Shown in pieces: positions 29,440-38,290 of a stretch of DNA of 53,483 nucleotides. Source of the stretch: an uncultured Chloroflexota bacterium (GTDB lineage: Bacteria; Chloroflexota; Anaerolineae; Aggregatilineales; Phototrophicaceae); the NCBI GenBank assembly GCA_903864435.1, contig CAIPFY010000190.1, forward strand, positions 1 to 53,483, read 5' to 3'. A program made the translations under genes and the position numbers. The first letter of the stretch is position 1. The number at the start of each line of letters is the position of its first letter. The notes beneath the pieces are model-generated. The model was not told where the DNA came from. It made no database searches and was given only the letters and a program-made list of their open reading frames with translations.

Positions 29440-29952
29440 TTAGCCGACTCGCAGGCGCATTTCGTTGGTGGGGTCGAAACCCAACCCTTCGTAGACCGAA
29501 CGCCCCTGTTCGCTGGCGTGCAGGCTGACGGTGTGAATGCCGTGCGTAGTACACCAGTCCAGCGCAGTCTGTACCAGTTGCCGCGCCAGCCCGCAACCGC
29601 GATACAGCGGGTGCGTGTACACATTCATGATATAGCCGCGATAGGGCGAGTAGTCCATCATCTGCGGCGGCCACTCGACCAGCCACAGCCCTGCGCCGGC
29701 AGCCACGCGGCCATCGGCATCATTCACCAGCCAGTTGTGGTAGCGCCCATCTTCCAGACGGTCATGCAACCAGAGCGCGAAAGCGTCTTCCAGTCCATCC
29801 ATACGGGTATCTACGGGATAACCCATATCGGTGTACATGTCACGGCGTTGGGCGATAATCGTTGGAATATCGTTGAGGGTGGCCTCGCGGATCATCAGGC
29901 GGTGCGCCGATCCGGAGGCCGTAAGCGGCCAGATTTCTTCGTTCACGTTCAT
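29440..29952 (-). CDS. GNAT family N-acetyltransferase
   Basis: YIMNVYTHPLYRGCGLARQLVQTALDWCTTHGIHTVSLHASEQGRSVYEGLGFDPTNEMRL. Confidence 0.9.
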   Translation of the reverse strand: MNVNEEIWPLTASGSAHRLMIREATLNDIPTIIAQRRDMYTDMGYPVDTRMDGLEDAFALWLHDRLEDGRYHNWLVNDADGRVAAGAGLWLVEWPPQMMDYSPYRGYIMNVYTHPLYRGCGLARQLVQTALDWCTTHGIHTVSLHASEQGRSVYEGLGFDPTNEMRLRVG

Positions 29953-30218
29953 GTGCGGCAAACCTCCCATAGCGAAACAAGAGGCCGAATAGAGGGGACA
30001 TAATAGCACCCCTGCGCGAGGGCGCAATCCCGAATTCTGTGAATTTTTCGTTGTGTTTTTGGCCTGCCGTTTAACCCATCTTCATGAGGGAAACTGAGCA
30101 AAACGGCGAACACATCTGGCGCTGTTTCCCTACGGAAACACGGCAAAATGTCGTCCCGCTTTCGTGATCCGCGCTAGACTAGAATAGAAGTGGCGATTGT
30201 GCCAACCCCAACGAAGGA

Positions 30219-30854
30219 GTGACCATGCCACGCACGAATGCCGACATTCAGATCACCCACCACCTGCCCTCAGACGACCACCTGCGCCAAGCGGTCAACG
30301 TGTACTATCTGGCCTTCGCGCAGAAGATGCACCATCTGGAATTTTTCCCCCGTTCGGTAGAACAGGCGCAGCGCGTTCTGGGGCAGGTCTTTCTACCCGA
30401 ATCGGGCTTTTTCGCGCTATATCAGGGCGAAGTGGTGGGCGTGGTGGGGATGCGGCGGCGGCATCACGGGCGCTTCCTCAACTTCACATGGCCGATTCTA
30501 CGCGCTGAATTCGGGCTGTGGGGCGGCGCGTGGCGGTCTGCATGGCAGAGCATCACCCACTTCCGGCGACCCGCCCATGATGACGAAATTCGCATCGAAG
30601 GCGTGGCAGTAGCCGAACGCCTGCGCGGGCAAGGCGTGGGTTCGCTGCTGATGAACGCCGTTTGCGACCATGCCCGTTCGCACGGTTGCCGGACGATTGT
30701 GCTGGAAGTGGTGAACACCAACCCCCGCGCTCAAGAGCTGTATGAACGGCTGGGCTTCGTCATCACCAAAAGCGAATGGTACGGGCCGATCACCGCCCGC
30801 GCAGGCTTCACCGGCGCAACCTATATGCGGAAAACGCTCGAACCATCACGATAA
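30219..30854 (+). CDS. GNAT family N-acetyltransferase
   Basis: IEGVAVAERLRGQGVGSLLMNAVCDHARSHGCRTIVLEVVNTNPRAQELYERLGFV. Confidence 0.9.
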   Translation: MTMPRTNADIQITHHLPSDDHLRQAVNVYYLAFAQKMHHLEFFPRSVEQAQRVLGQVFLPESGFFALYQGEVVGVVGMRRRHHGRFLNFTWPILRAEFGLWGGAWRSAWQSITHFRRPAHDDEIRIEGVAVAERLRGQGVGSLLMNAVCDHARSHGCRTIVLEVVNTNPRAQELYERLGFVITKSEWYGPITARAGFTGATYMRKTLEPSR

Positions 30855-31316
30855 GCGCAGGCGCATTTCGTTGGTCGGCAGGAAGCCCAGATGGGTGTAG
30901 ATCGGGCGGCCTTTCTCGCTGGCGTGCAAGTCCACCGTGCGAATCTGGCGCTCCTTGCACCACGCCAGCACTGTCCGCATCAACTGTTCTGCCAGCCCCT
31001 TGCGCCGCCATTCCGGTTCAACGAACACATTCATCACGTAGGCCATCGGCCCGCCCAAGTGCATCGGCCCCGCCGGCCAGTCTATCAACCACACCCCTGC
31101 CCCCGCCACCACCTGCCCATCGTCGGTACAAGTCAGCCAACCGGTGTATAAGCCGTTCGTCAGGCGTTCGTTCAGCCAGTCGCGGAACGGCGGCACGGTA
31201 TCCGCGATCACTTGCGGCGCGGCGATAGCCATATCCTCGAACATTCGGCGGCGGTGGGATACAATCGTCTCTAAATCGGCGAGTGTGGCATAGCGAATCG
31301 GTAGCGCATTGGTCAT
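30846..31316 (-). CDS. GNAT family N-acetyltransferase, paralogue of 29440-29952
   Basis: YVMNVFVEPEWRRKGLAEQLMRTVLAWCKERQIRTVDLHASEKGRPIYTHLGFLPTNEMRLRLS. Confidence 0.9.
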   Translation of the reverse strand: MTNALPIRYATLADLETIVSHRRRMFEDMAIAAPQVIADTVPPFRDWLNERLTNGLYTGWLTCTDDGQVVAGAGVWLIDWPAGPMHLGGPMAYVMNVFVEPEWRRKGLAEQLMRTVLAWCKERQIRTVDLHASEKGRPIYTHLGFLPTNEMRLRLS

Positions 31317-31410
31317 AGTGGACTCTCCGGTTGAGTGTACAGTATTAGTATTGCGTATCACACTTTATACGAAACCCTGCCCGTAAAAACGATAAGGCCA
31401 AAAGACCATC

Positions 31411-32196
31411 ATGAGCCACGATCTACGTCCTTCTCCCCGTTACAAGCCGGTTTCGCTGTTCATCACCTGCATCGCCGACATGATTTACCCGCAAACGGGC
31501 GTCTCGGTGGTCGAGATTCTGGAACGGCTCGGCGTGGAAGTCCGCTTCCCGATGGCGCAAACCTGCTGCGGACAACCGGCGTTCAACTCCGGCTTCCGCG
31601 ACGAATCGCGGGAAGTCGCCAAGCAATTCCTGACGGCCTTCGCTGGAGCGCAGGTCATCGTATGTCCGTCCGGCAGTTGCGCCTCGATGGTGCGCGATTA
31701 CTACCCGGAACTGTTCAAGGACGATCCTGAATGGCGTGACCGCGCCAACTGGGCAGCTAACATCACATGGGAGTTCACCGAATTTCTGGTGGATGGGCTG
31801 GGCGTGAGCGATCTGGGCGGCAAGGTCGAACCGACCAAAGTGGCCTTCCACGATGCCTGTCACGGGCTGCGAATGCTGAACCTGTACGATCAGGCGCGGG
31901 CGCTGGTGGGCGCGGTGGACGGCGTGACGCTGACCGAACTCAAAGGCTGCGACCAGTGCTGTGGCTTCGGCGGCACGTTCGCCGTGAAGATGCCCGAAAT
32001 CAGCAGCGCGATGCTGGCTGACAAGGTGAAGGCCATCGCCAGCAGCGAAGCCGATGTCATCCTGACGGGCGATGCCAGTTGCATGACGCAGATAAACGGC
32101 GGTTTGAGCCGCGCAGGAGACAAGCACCACGTCCAACATGTGGCAGATTTCCTCGCGGGGGCGCTGCACGGGCAAGCCCAACCGGAAGAAAAATAG
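31411..32196 (+). CDS. (Fe-S)-binding cysteine-rich CCG-domain protein, LutA-like
   Basis: SLFITCIADMIYPQTGVSVVEILERLGVEVRFPMAQTCCGQPAFNSG; CHGLRMLN; CDQCCGFGGTFAVKMPEIS. Confidence 0.9.
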   Translation: MSHDLRPSPRYKPVSLFITCIADMIYPQTGVSVVEILERLGVEVRFPMAQTCCGQPAFNSGFRDESREVAKQFLTAFAGAQVIVCPSGSCASMVRDYYPELFKDDPEWRDRANWAANITWEFTEFLVDGLGVSDLGGKVEPTKVAFHDACHGLRMLNLYDQARALVGAVDGVTLTELKGCDQCCGFGGTFAVKMPEISSAMLADKVKAIASSEADVILTGDASCMTQINGGLSRAGDKHHVQHVADFLAGALHGQAQPEEK

Positions 32197-32202
32197 CCGC
32201 TG

Positions 32203-33750
32203 TCACACGCGGGCGAGACGGAAACCCCGGTTGTTAAACCCGTCATGGGGGACGGATCGTCCGCGATGATCGCAGCGGAACAAGATCGAGGTTTTGAAGT
32301 ACCACGACCCGCCACGCAGCGTGCGGACATCGGTGCCGTTCACATCGGTACTGCCGGTGTCGTAAGCGGTCAAACACCACTCCCACACGTTGCCCGACAT
32401 ATCCACCACGCCATAAGGACTATCGCCGCGCCCTTCGTATTTGCGAACGGGCGTGGTGCGTCCGGTGCCGCGCCCCTCAAAATTATGGTTCATGCGGCTG
32501 GTATCCCACTTATTACCCCAAGGATAATCGCGGGGGGTATCGCCCTGCGCCGCCCGCTGCCACTGCTGCTCGGTGGGCAGTTGGATGCGTTCGCCCGTTG
32601 TTTCGCTTAACCACGCACAGAAGGCCACCGCCTCGTACCACGATATGCCCGTCACAGGCTGTTCGCGCCCGTTGAACATCGTTTCGTTCCAGCAGCGCGG
32701 TTCCGCCCAGTTCTCTTTCTCGCGCTGCGCCCAGCCCGCCGCCGTCCACCAGCGCGGTTGCCCGTAGCCGCCCGCCGTGATGAACGAGTCGTACTGCGCG
32801 TTCGTCACCGGATACTTGCCGATCTCGAACGCGCCCACCGCAAAACTATCGGCTTGATCGAGATAGCCGCCCGATTCGACAGTGACTCGTCCGGCGGGAA
32901 TGGGCATCCATGCGAACGGCTGCGGAAGCAACTCCAGCGAACTCTGGCGCGTTCCGGCGCTGATCGCCGAAGGAACGGGCGCTGTTACTACAGACGCAGC
33001 AGGTTGCGCCACCACCAACGGCGCGGCGGACGATAGGCGCGGCAGCACCAGCAGCGGGTCAAACGAGGCGGCCTCCGGGTCTGCCGTCCGCAGATCATCC
33101 CATTTGCGGCGGGCGCGGGTTAGCGTGGCTTTGTGGTCGGCTAATTCCGCGATTTCGGCATACCGATTCAGCCGTTCCATCCACCGCTGGCATTCCTCGC
33201 CCCATTCAGCATAGTCGAGGCTGGCGACATTCTGGAAGGCGGCGCTAGATTCAGCGAAACGGCCTTCTTCAGCCAGCCCCACCGCCTGCTGGAATTGTTT
33301 GGTCAGGCTGCTATTTCCGCTGTTCGGCTCTGGCGGGCGCGGCGAATGGCGATCCCGATACTGCTCCCAGATGATCTGGTCACAGTCCTGCACGATCTGG
33401 CGGAGCATGGCGGCGGCATCATCATGGTAAACGAACCACTGCCGCCGCCCGAACTCCGGCGGGATGGTATAGCGCGTGTGGTCATCCATGATGAAGGGCA
33501 GCACCGGACGGTTGCGGGCAATGGCATAGCGCAGTTCCGCCATGCAATAGGGCGACTGCACCGCTTTCTCGGACACCATGAAAATCACCACCTGCGCCTG
33601 TTCGAGGTGATGCAGGATGGTCGCCCACCAGTCGGCGCTGGCGGGAATGTCGCCATCCCACCACACCTCATGTCCGGCAGCACGCAGCAGATCAATCACC
33701 GCGCCGGTCTGCGCTTTCACGCTGCGCGAATAGCTGATGAAGAATTTCAT
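32203..33750 (-). CDS. TIR domain protein with C-terminal FGE-sulfatase (formylglycine-generating enzyme/C-type-lectin fold) domain
   Basis: N-term MKFFISYSRSVKAQTGAVIDLLRAAGHEVWWDGDIPASADWWATILHHLEQAQVVIFMVSEKAVQSPYCMAEL (TIR); C-term QPVTGISWYEAVAFCAWLSETTGERIQLPTEQQWQRAAQG...SPYGVVDMSGNVWEWC...LRGGSW...GFRLARV. Confidence 0.9.
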   Translation of the reverse strand: MKFFISYSRSVKAQTGAVIDLLRAAGHEVWWDGDIPASADWWATILHHLEQAQVVIFMVSEKAVQSPYCMAELRYAIARNRPVLPFIMDDHTRYTIPPEFGRRQWFVYHDDAAAMLRQIVQDCDQIIWEQYRDRHSPRPPEPNSGNSSLTKQFQQAVGLAEEGRFAESSAAFQNVASLDYAEWGEECQRWMERLNRYAEIAELADHKATLTRARRKWDDLRTADPEAASFDPLLVLPRLSSAAPLVVAQPAASVVTAPVPSAISAGTRQSSLELLPQPFAWMPIPAGRVTVESGGYLDQADSFAVGAFEIGKYPVTNAQYDSFITAGGYGQPRWWTAAGWAQREKENWAEPRCWNETMFNGREQPVTGISWYEAVAFCAWLSETTGERIQLPTEQQWQRAAQGDTPRDYPWGNKWDTSRMNHNFEGRGTGRTTPVRKYEGRGDSPYGVVDMSGNVWEWCLTAYDTGSTDVNGTDVRTLRGGSWYFKTSILFRCDHRGRSVPHDGFNNRGFRLARV

Positions 33751-33871
33751 GGCACACACCCACTCTAACCCTGAATGTGTGCTGATTATGCCGTGCCAGC
33801 GGAGGCAGGACAAGCGGTGAACGCCCGTCCGATACGGCATGTGTTTATTGTGATGGGACGAAAACAAAGAC

Positions 33872-33897
33872 GGGCTGGCACGCCGGCCAGCCCCTAC
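33872..33897. repeat. Intergenic palindrome ending in CCCTAC (copy 1)
   Basis: GGGCTGGC-acgccg-GCCAGCCC-CTAC. Confidence 0.5.
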
Positions 33898-33979
33898 GAA
33901 AGCAAAGATTCGGGGGTGTAGGGGACGATAGTCCCGATTTGATACGCAAAAATCTACCCCTGAAAGGGGTCACGCAGGC

Positions 33980-35152
33980 TTAACGGAACAGTTCGCGCAC
34001 TATGATGTTGCGCTGAATCTCGCTCGTGCCTTCGTAAATCTGGAAGATTTTCACATCACGCAGCAGCTTCTCTACCGGATATTCCTTCATGAAGCCATAG
34101 CCGCCCAAGACCTGCACCGCTTCCACCGCCGCCCATGTGGCTTTGTCCGCCGCGAACGCTTTGGCGTAGGCCGGCACTTTGGGGTTCACGATGCCCGCGT
34201 CCACCTGCCACGCCGCCTGCCACGTCAGCAAGCGCGAGGCTTCGTAGTTGATAGCAATATCGGCAATCTTGTGACCGATGGCCTGATGCTGGTAAATGGG
34301 CACGCCGAAGGCTTCGCGCTCTTTGGCATATTTCACGCACTCGTCCAGCGCACGGCGCTGCAAACCAACCGCTGCCGCCGCCACACCGGGGCGACTGTGG
34401 TCGAACACGCTCATGGCGAGATAAAAGCCCTGCCCCTCTTTGCCGATCAGGTTTTCGGCAGGGATTTCCACATTCTCGAACACGATTTCGGCGGTATCGC
34501 TGGCACGCTGTCCCAGCTTGTCGAACTTCTTGCCCACGCGCACACCGGGGGCATTGCGGTCAATCACGAAGCACGACATCCCCTTATGCCCCGCGCCCGG
34601 ATCGGTCTTGGCGAACACCGTGAAAAAATTGGCGTGGCTGGCGTTGGTGATGAAAATCTTCGAGCCGTTGATAAGGTAGCCGCCGCCGGACTTTTCGGCG
34701 CGAGTCTGCATCCCCACCACGTTCGATCCCGCGCCGGCCTCGGTCACGCAGTACGACACGAACTCGCCGTTCTCGGCTAAACGTTCGCCCAACCAGTGCT
34801 GCTTCTGCTGTTCGTTGCCCGCCAGAATGATCGGCAGCGAACCGAGGTTGTTGGTGCTGATGCTGGTGCTGATGCCGGTGCAACCGTAGGCCAGTTCTTC
34901 CGCCACGAGGCATTCCTCAAACACAGACGCGCCCACCCCGCCGTATTCCGCAGGGATATTGACATTCACCAGCCCCAATTCACGCGCCATCTGGAAAATA
35001 CTTTCCGGGAACTTGGCCTGTTCATCGTATTCAGCCGCAACAGGTGTGATGTTCTTGGCGGTGAAATCCCGCGCCATTTTCTGGAGCATCTTCTGCTCGT
35101 CGGTCAATTCAAACGAAACGCCGCTTTTTATGTCCGCCATCGTCAACTCCAA
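33980..35152 (-). CDS. Acyl-CoA dehydrogenase
   Basis: YCVTEAGAGSNVVGMQTRAE, ITNASHANFFTVFAKTDP, QVLGGYGFMKEYPVEKLLRDVKIFQIYEGTSEIQRNIIVREL. Confidence 0.95.
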   Translation of the reverse strand: MELTMADIKSGVSFELTDEQKMLQKMARDFTAKNITPVAAEYDEQAKFPESIFQMARELGLVNVNIPAEYGGVGASVFEECLVAEELAYGCTGISTSISTNNLGSLPIILAGNEQQKQHWLGERLAENGEFVSYCVTEAGAGSNVVGMQTRAEKSGGGYLINGSKIFITNASHANFFTVFAKTDPGAGHKGMSCFVIDRNAPGVRVGKKFDKLGQRASDTAEIVFENVEIPAENLIGKEGQGFYLAMSVFDHSRPGVAAAAVGLQRRALDECVKYAKEREAFGVPIYQHQAIGHKIADIAINYEASRLLTWQAAWQVDAGIVNPKVPAYAKAFAADKATWAAVEAVQVLGGYGFMKEYPVEKLLRDVKIFQIYEGTSEIQRNIIVRELFR

Positions 35153-35155
35153 AAA

Positions 35156-35177
35156 TAATCTAATCTGCGTTAGATTA
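35156..35177. promoter_or_regulatory. Perfect palindromic operator candidate upstream of acyl-CoA dehydrogenase
   Basis: TAATCTAA-TCTGCG-TTAGATTA, starting 4 nt before the ATG. Confidence 0.6.
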
Positions 35178-35231
35178 AATTATAGCGGATTTTACACGGT
35201 GTCAACTAATGGAAAAAACGTGGTATAAAAA

Positions 35232-35276
35232 ACGGGACAGCACGCAGGCCGTCCCGTACAAAATACGGGATTGTAG
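35232..35276. repeat. Intergenic palindrome (copy 2) with nearby GTAGGGG
   Basis: ACGGGAC-agcacgcaggcc-GTCCCGT then ...TTGTAGGGG. Confidence 0.5.
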
Positions 35277-35347
35277 GGGCAACAGCCTGTGTGCGGCGGA
35301 CATGGGTAGGCCATGTCCACCACTTCGGGGGATGAGGGGTATTTGCC

Positions 35348-37639
35348 TCAGCCGTCTACGGGCAGGGTGCAGAGCTGCGCGGGTTGCAAAACGGCCTGCC
35401 CCGCCGGATGATGCAGCGGAACAGAACCCGATTCAGCGGTGAGCGTGATGGCGCTGCGGGTGACGGTCAGCCGGACGAGATGCCCATGCCAGCGGAACGA
35501 AAGCTGTAGGCGTTCCCAACCCGCAGGCAGGCGCGGCCAGTCCAGCAGATGCACCCCATCGTCGCGCAGATCGAGGTGACAGAACCCGTGCGCAACCACC
35601 AGCCACGCCCCGCCCATCGCGGCGGTATGGATGCCTAAATTCCAGTGCGGGCCGGAACCGTCCAAATCCATCAAGGCGGTGCGCAGGAAATAACGATACG
35701 CCCAATCGAGGCGATTCAGGCCAGCCGCCACCAGCGCATAGGCCATCGGACTCAGGCTGGAATCGTGCGAGGTGCGCGGTTCGTAGTAGTCCCAGTTGGC
35801 GGCGCGCACCCCGGCGGGGTAGCGTTCGCGCAGCAGATAGGTCAGCAGCACGGTATCGGCCTGCTTGATGGATTGCGTGGTCTGGTAGGGGCCAAGCGGC
35901 CCGCCGGGGTGCAGATCGGGATGAGCGAGGCGCGGGCGCACAGCATCCGGCAGCGCGTCTTCCAGATCGAAATAACCGTCGAACTGCGAGATCAGACCAG
36001 TGGCGGCATCCGGCGCGGGGACGTAAAAATGGGCGGCCACCTCGCGCCAACGGGCGATTTCATCAGCCGTCACGTTCAACACTGCCAGCGCATGTTCGGC
36101 TCCTGCCGGGTCAAAAGCACGCACCCGTTCCAACGCCGCCAGCGTTGTATCCAGACTGTACTGCGCGAGGGCGTTGGTATAGGCGTTGTTGTCCACGCGC
36201 TCGTGATATTCGTCAGGGCCGAGAACCGTCCGCAGTTCATAACGCCCGGCCTCCGCGTTGAACGCCGCCCGCGACACGAAAAATCGCGTCACTTCGCAGG
36301 CAATCGCAAGGCCGTAGTCGCGCAGGAACGCCTCGTCGCCCGTTGCGCGAACGTACTGCCACAGGGCGTACACCACATCCGCCGAGATGTGTATCTGCTC
36401 ATCCGCAAAGTAACTGCGGATTTTCTCGCCCGTGAACGGGTTGTCGAACACGTATAAAGCGCAGGTTTCGTCGCCCGTCTCCTGACTCTGCCATGCGTAA
36501 TACGCGCCCTGATAGCCCATCCCCACCGCCTTGCGCTTCGCCCCCGCCAGCGTGTGATAGCGGTAGATCAGACTGCGACGGGCGAATTCCGGCTGGGTGG
36601 ATGTGAAGAACGGCAACACATAGATGTCGCAGTCCCAGAAGATCGAACCCCAGTAATCCTGCCCTTGCAAGCCCCGCGCCGAAATGCTCACCCGTTCCGA
36701 ATGTGGCGCGTTCGCCAGCAGGTGAAACAGGCAGAAGCGCATGGCAATCTGCGCCACTTCGTCGCCTTCGATGACCACATCGGACTCATTCCACCGCGCC
36801 GCCCATGCCGCCTCGTGTTCGCGGCGGAGCGCGTCATAACCAGCGGCCTGTGCCGCGTCCAGTTCTGCCTGTGCCAGCGCGTCTAGATCGCCGGACGAGA
36901 AACGGTTATCGTACACCGCCGCCAGCTTGTGCAGCGTCACCGTCTGTCCAGCCTGCAACGTCACCTCGCAGGCGGCACACAGGGCGCGGTCAGTGCTGCA
37001 ATCGCGCCACGCAACCGGCAGGGATGCCGCATGACGAACGGCAACCTGCACCAGATAGTCCTGCTCGATGGTGGCGATTCCCACGCTGCCCGCGCCCGAA
37101 CGCACCTGCACGCTGGCAAAATGGGTATCCGCCCAGCGGTTGTTGACATCCGCATCCACCAACGAGCGCACCGTCACCGTGCAGGGCGAATCAGACAAGA
37201 GCGACCACTGAATCAGGCCGAGATGCAAACGGGCAAGGCTCACAAATCGCTCCGATGCCAGCGTGATTTCGACGCCGCTGCGGGTGCGCCAGCGCATCGT
37301 TTGCAAAAGCAGGCCGCGCCGCATCTCCAGCGAACGCACATAGTCGGAAGCGTTCTCGACGGTCAGGGTTTCGCCTTCCGCCTCGAGAACGAACGATGTC
37401 CACGCAGGTAGCGCGATCATCTCCCGATCCAGAATGCCGCCGGTGGGCGAGTCGTACAGGCCGTTGATGTGACAGCCCACCACGCCTTTCAGACGCGGAG
37501 ACACGCTTTCGGAAGCACCGCGCACCCCCATATAACCGTTGGCGAGCGCGAACACGGTCGCCTTGCTCACTTCGTCGTCGGGTTGGTAGGCGGCGCGGTC
37601 ATGAATAATCCAGCCGTCTTGATAGTCATAAGTGAACAT
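35348..37639 (-). CDS. Glycoside hydrolase family 65 (kojibiose/trehalose/maltose phosphorylase-like)
   Basis: FALANGYMGVRG; WDCDIYVLPFF; VLGPDEYHERVDNNAYTNALAQYSL; STAAMGG-like HTAAMGGAWL. Confidence 0.9.
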   Translation of the reverse strand: MFTYDYQDGWIIHDRAAYQPDDEVSKATVFALANGYMGVRGASESVSPRLKGVVGCHINGLYDSPTGGILDREMIALPAWTSFVLEAEGETLTVENASDYVRSLEMRRGLLLQTMRWRTRSGVEITLASERFVSLARLHLGLIQWSLLSDSPCTVTVRSLVDADVNNRWADTHFASVQVRSGAGSVGIATIEQDYLVQVAVRHAASLPVAWRDCSTDRALCAACEVTLQAGQTVTLHKLAAVYDNRFSSGDLDALAQAELDAAQAAGYDALRREHEAAWAARWNESDVVIEGDEVAQIAMRFCLFHLLANAPHSERVSISARGLQGQDYWGSIFWDCDIYVLPFFTSTQPEFARRSLIYRYHTLAGAKRKAVGMGYQGAYYAWQSQETGDETCALYVFDNPFTGEKIRSYFADEQIHISADVVYALWQYVRATGDEAFLRDYGLAIACEVTRFFVSRAAFNAEAGRYELRTVLGPDEYHERVDNNAYTNALAQYSLDTTLAALERVRAFDPAGAEHALAVLNVTADEIARWREVAAHFYVPAPDAATGLISQFDGYFDLEDALPDAVRPRLAHPDLHPGGPLGPYQTTQSIKQADTVLLTYLLRERYPAGVRAANWDYYEPRTSHDSSLSPMAYALVAAGLNRLDWAYRYFLRTALMDLDGSGPHWNLGIHTAAMGGAWLVVAHGFCHLDLRDDGVHLLDWPRLPAGWERLQLSFRWHGHLVRLTVTRSAITLTAESGSVPLHHPAGQAVLQPAQLCTLPVDG

Positions 37640-37750
37640 GGCGCGCAAATACCTCCAGATGGTCGGGACAAACGGGGCAGCGTAGCGTAAAACGGGATTA
37701 TAGCGCGGGGCAATCGCTTGCCCCAGTATCGGGGCGAAAACACAGCAAAA

Positions 37751-37777
37751 GGACACCGCAAGGCAGTGTCCCCCTAC
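37751..37777. repeat. Intergenic palindrome ending in CCCTAC (copy 3)
   Basis: GGACAC-cgcaaggca-GTGTCC-CCCTAC. Confidence 0.5.
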
Positions 37778-37781
37778 AGGT

Positions 37782-38264
37782 CTATTGAGCAGCCTCCGGT
37801 TCAAGCACTTCCGATTGAACTTGCGCGGCGACCTGCTGAACAGCAGCAGCCACCGCTTCCGAAAGCGAACTCTGAAAATCGAAGCGCGTGCCTTCGATCC
37901 CAAAGACGATCAACTGTGATGGCAGGCATTCCAGCACCCGCGCCAGTTCCACCGCCTGCGCAATCCCTAGAAGATGCGTCGAACCGCCGGATAAACCCGC
38001 CGGGAGCGGCTGAAGATGAGCCGCAAAACGCTTAATCGTCCCTGAAGGCGCACCGGATACCAGCGCGTCAATCATATAGACGACGCAGGCGGGAGTCGTC
38101 TGCCACAACTCGATCAGACCAGCGGCCTCGCCGGAATGCTCCATCACACGCACGCCGGGGATCGCAGCGGCAGCCAGCAACCGCGCCGCTGCAATCCCCG
38201 CACCATCATCGCCCCGATCAGGATTGCCAATCCCGATCACCAACCGTGTCTCAGTGTCGTCCAT
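37782..38264 (-). CDS. [NiFe] hydrogenase maturation protease (HyaD/HoxW-like)
   Basis: LVIGIGNPDRGDDGAGIAAARLL...MIDALVSGAPSGTIKRF...GGSTHLLGIAQAVELA. Confidence 0.88.
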   Translation of the reverse strand: MDDTETRLVIGIGNPDRGDDGAGIAAARLLAAAAIPGVRVMEHSGEAAGLIELWQTTPACVVYMIDALVSGAPSGTIKRFAAHLQPLPAGLSGGSTHLLGIAQAVELARVLECLPSQLIVFGIEGTRFDFQSSLSEAVAAAVQQVAAQVQSEVLEPEAAQ

Positions 38265-38290
38265 CACACACCCGTTTCTACCTTTTCGGC

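Noticed and set aside
32203-32320. Diversity-generating retroelement variable region in the TIR-FGE gene
   Set aside because: The fold and C-terminal position fit, but there is no reverse transcriptase and I noticed no template copy in the window, so no DGR is called.
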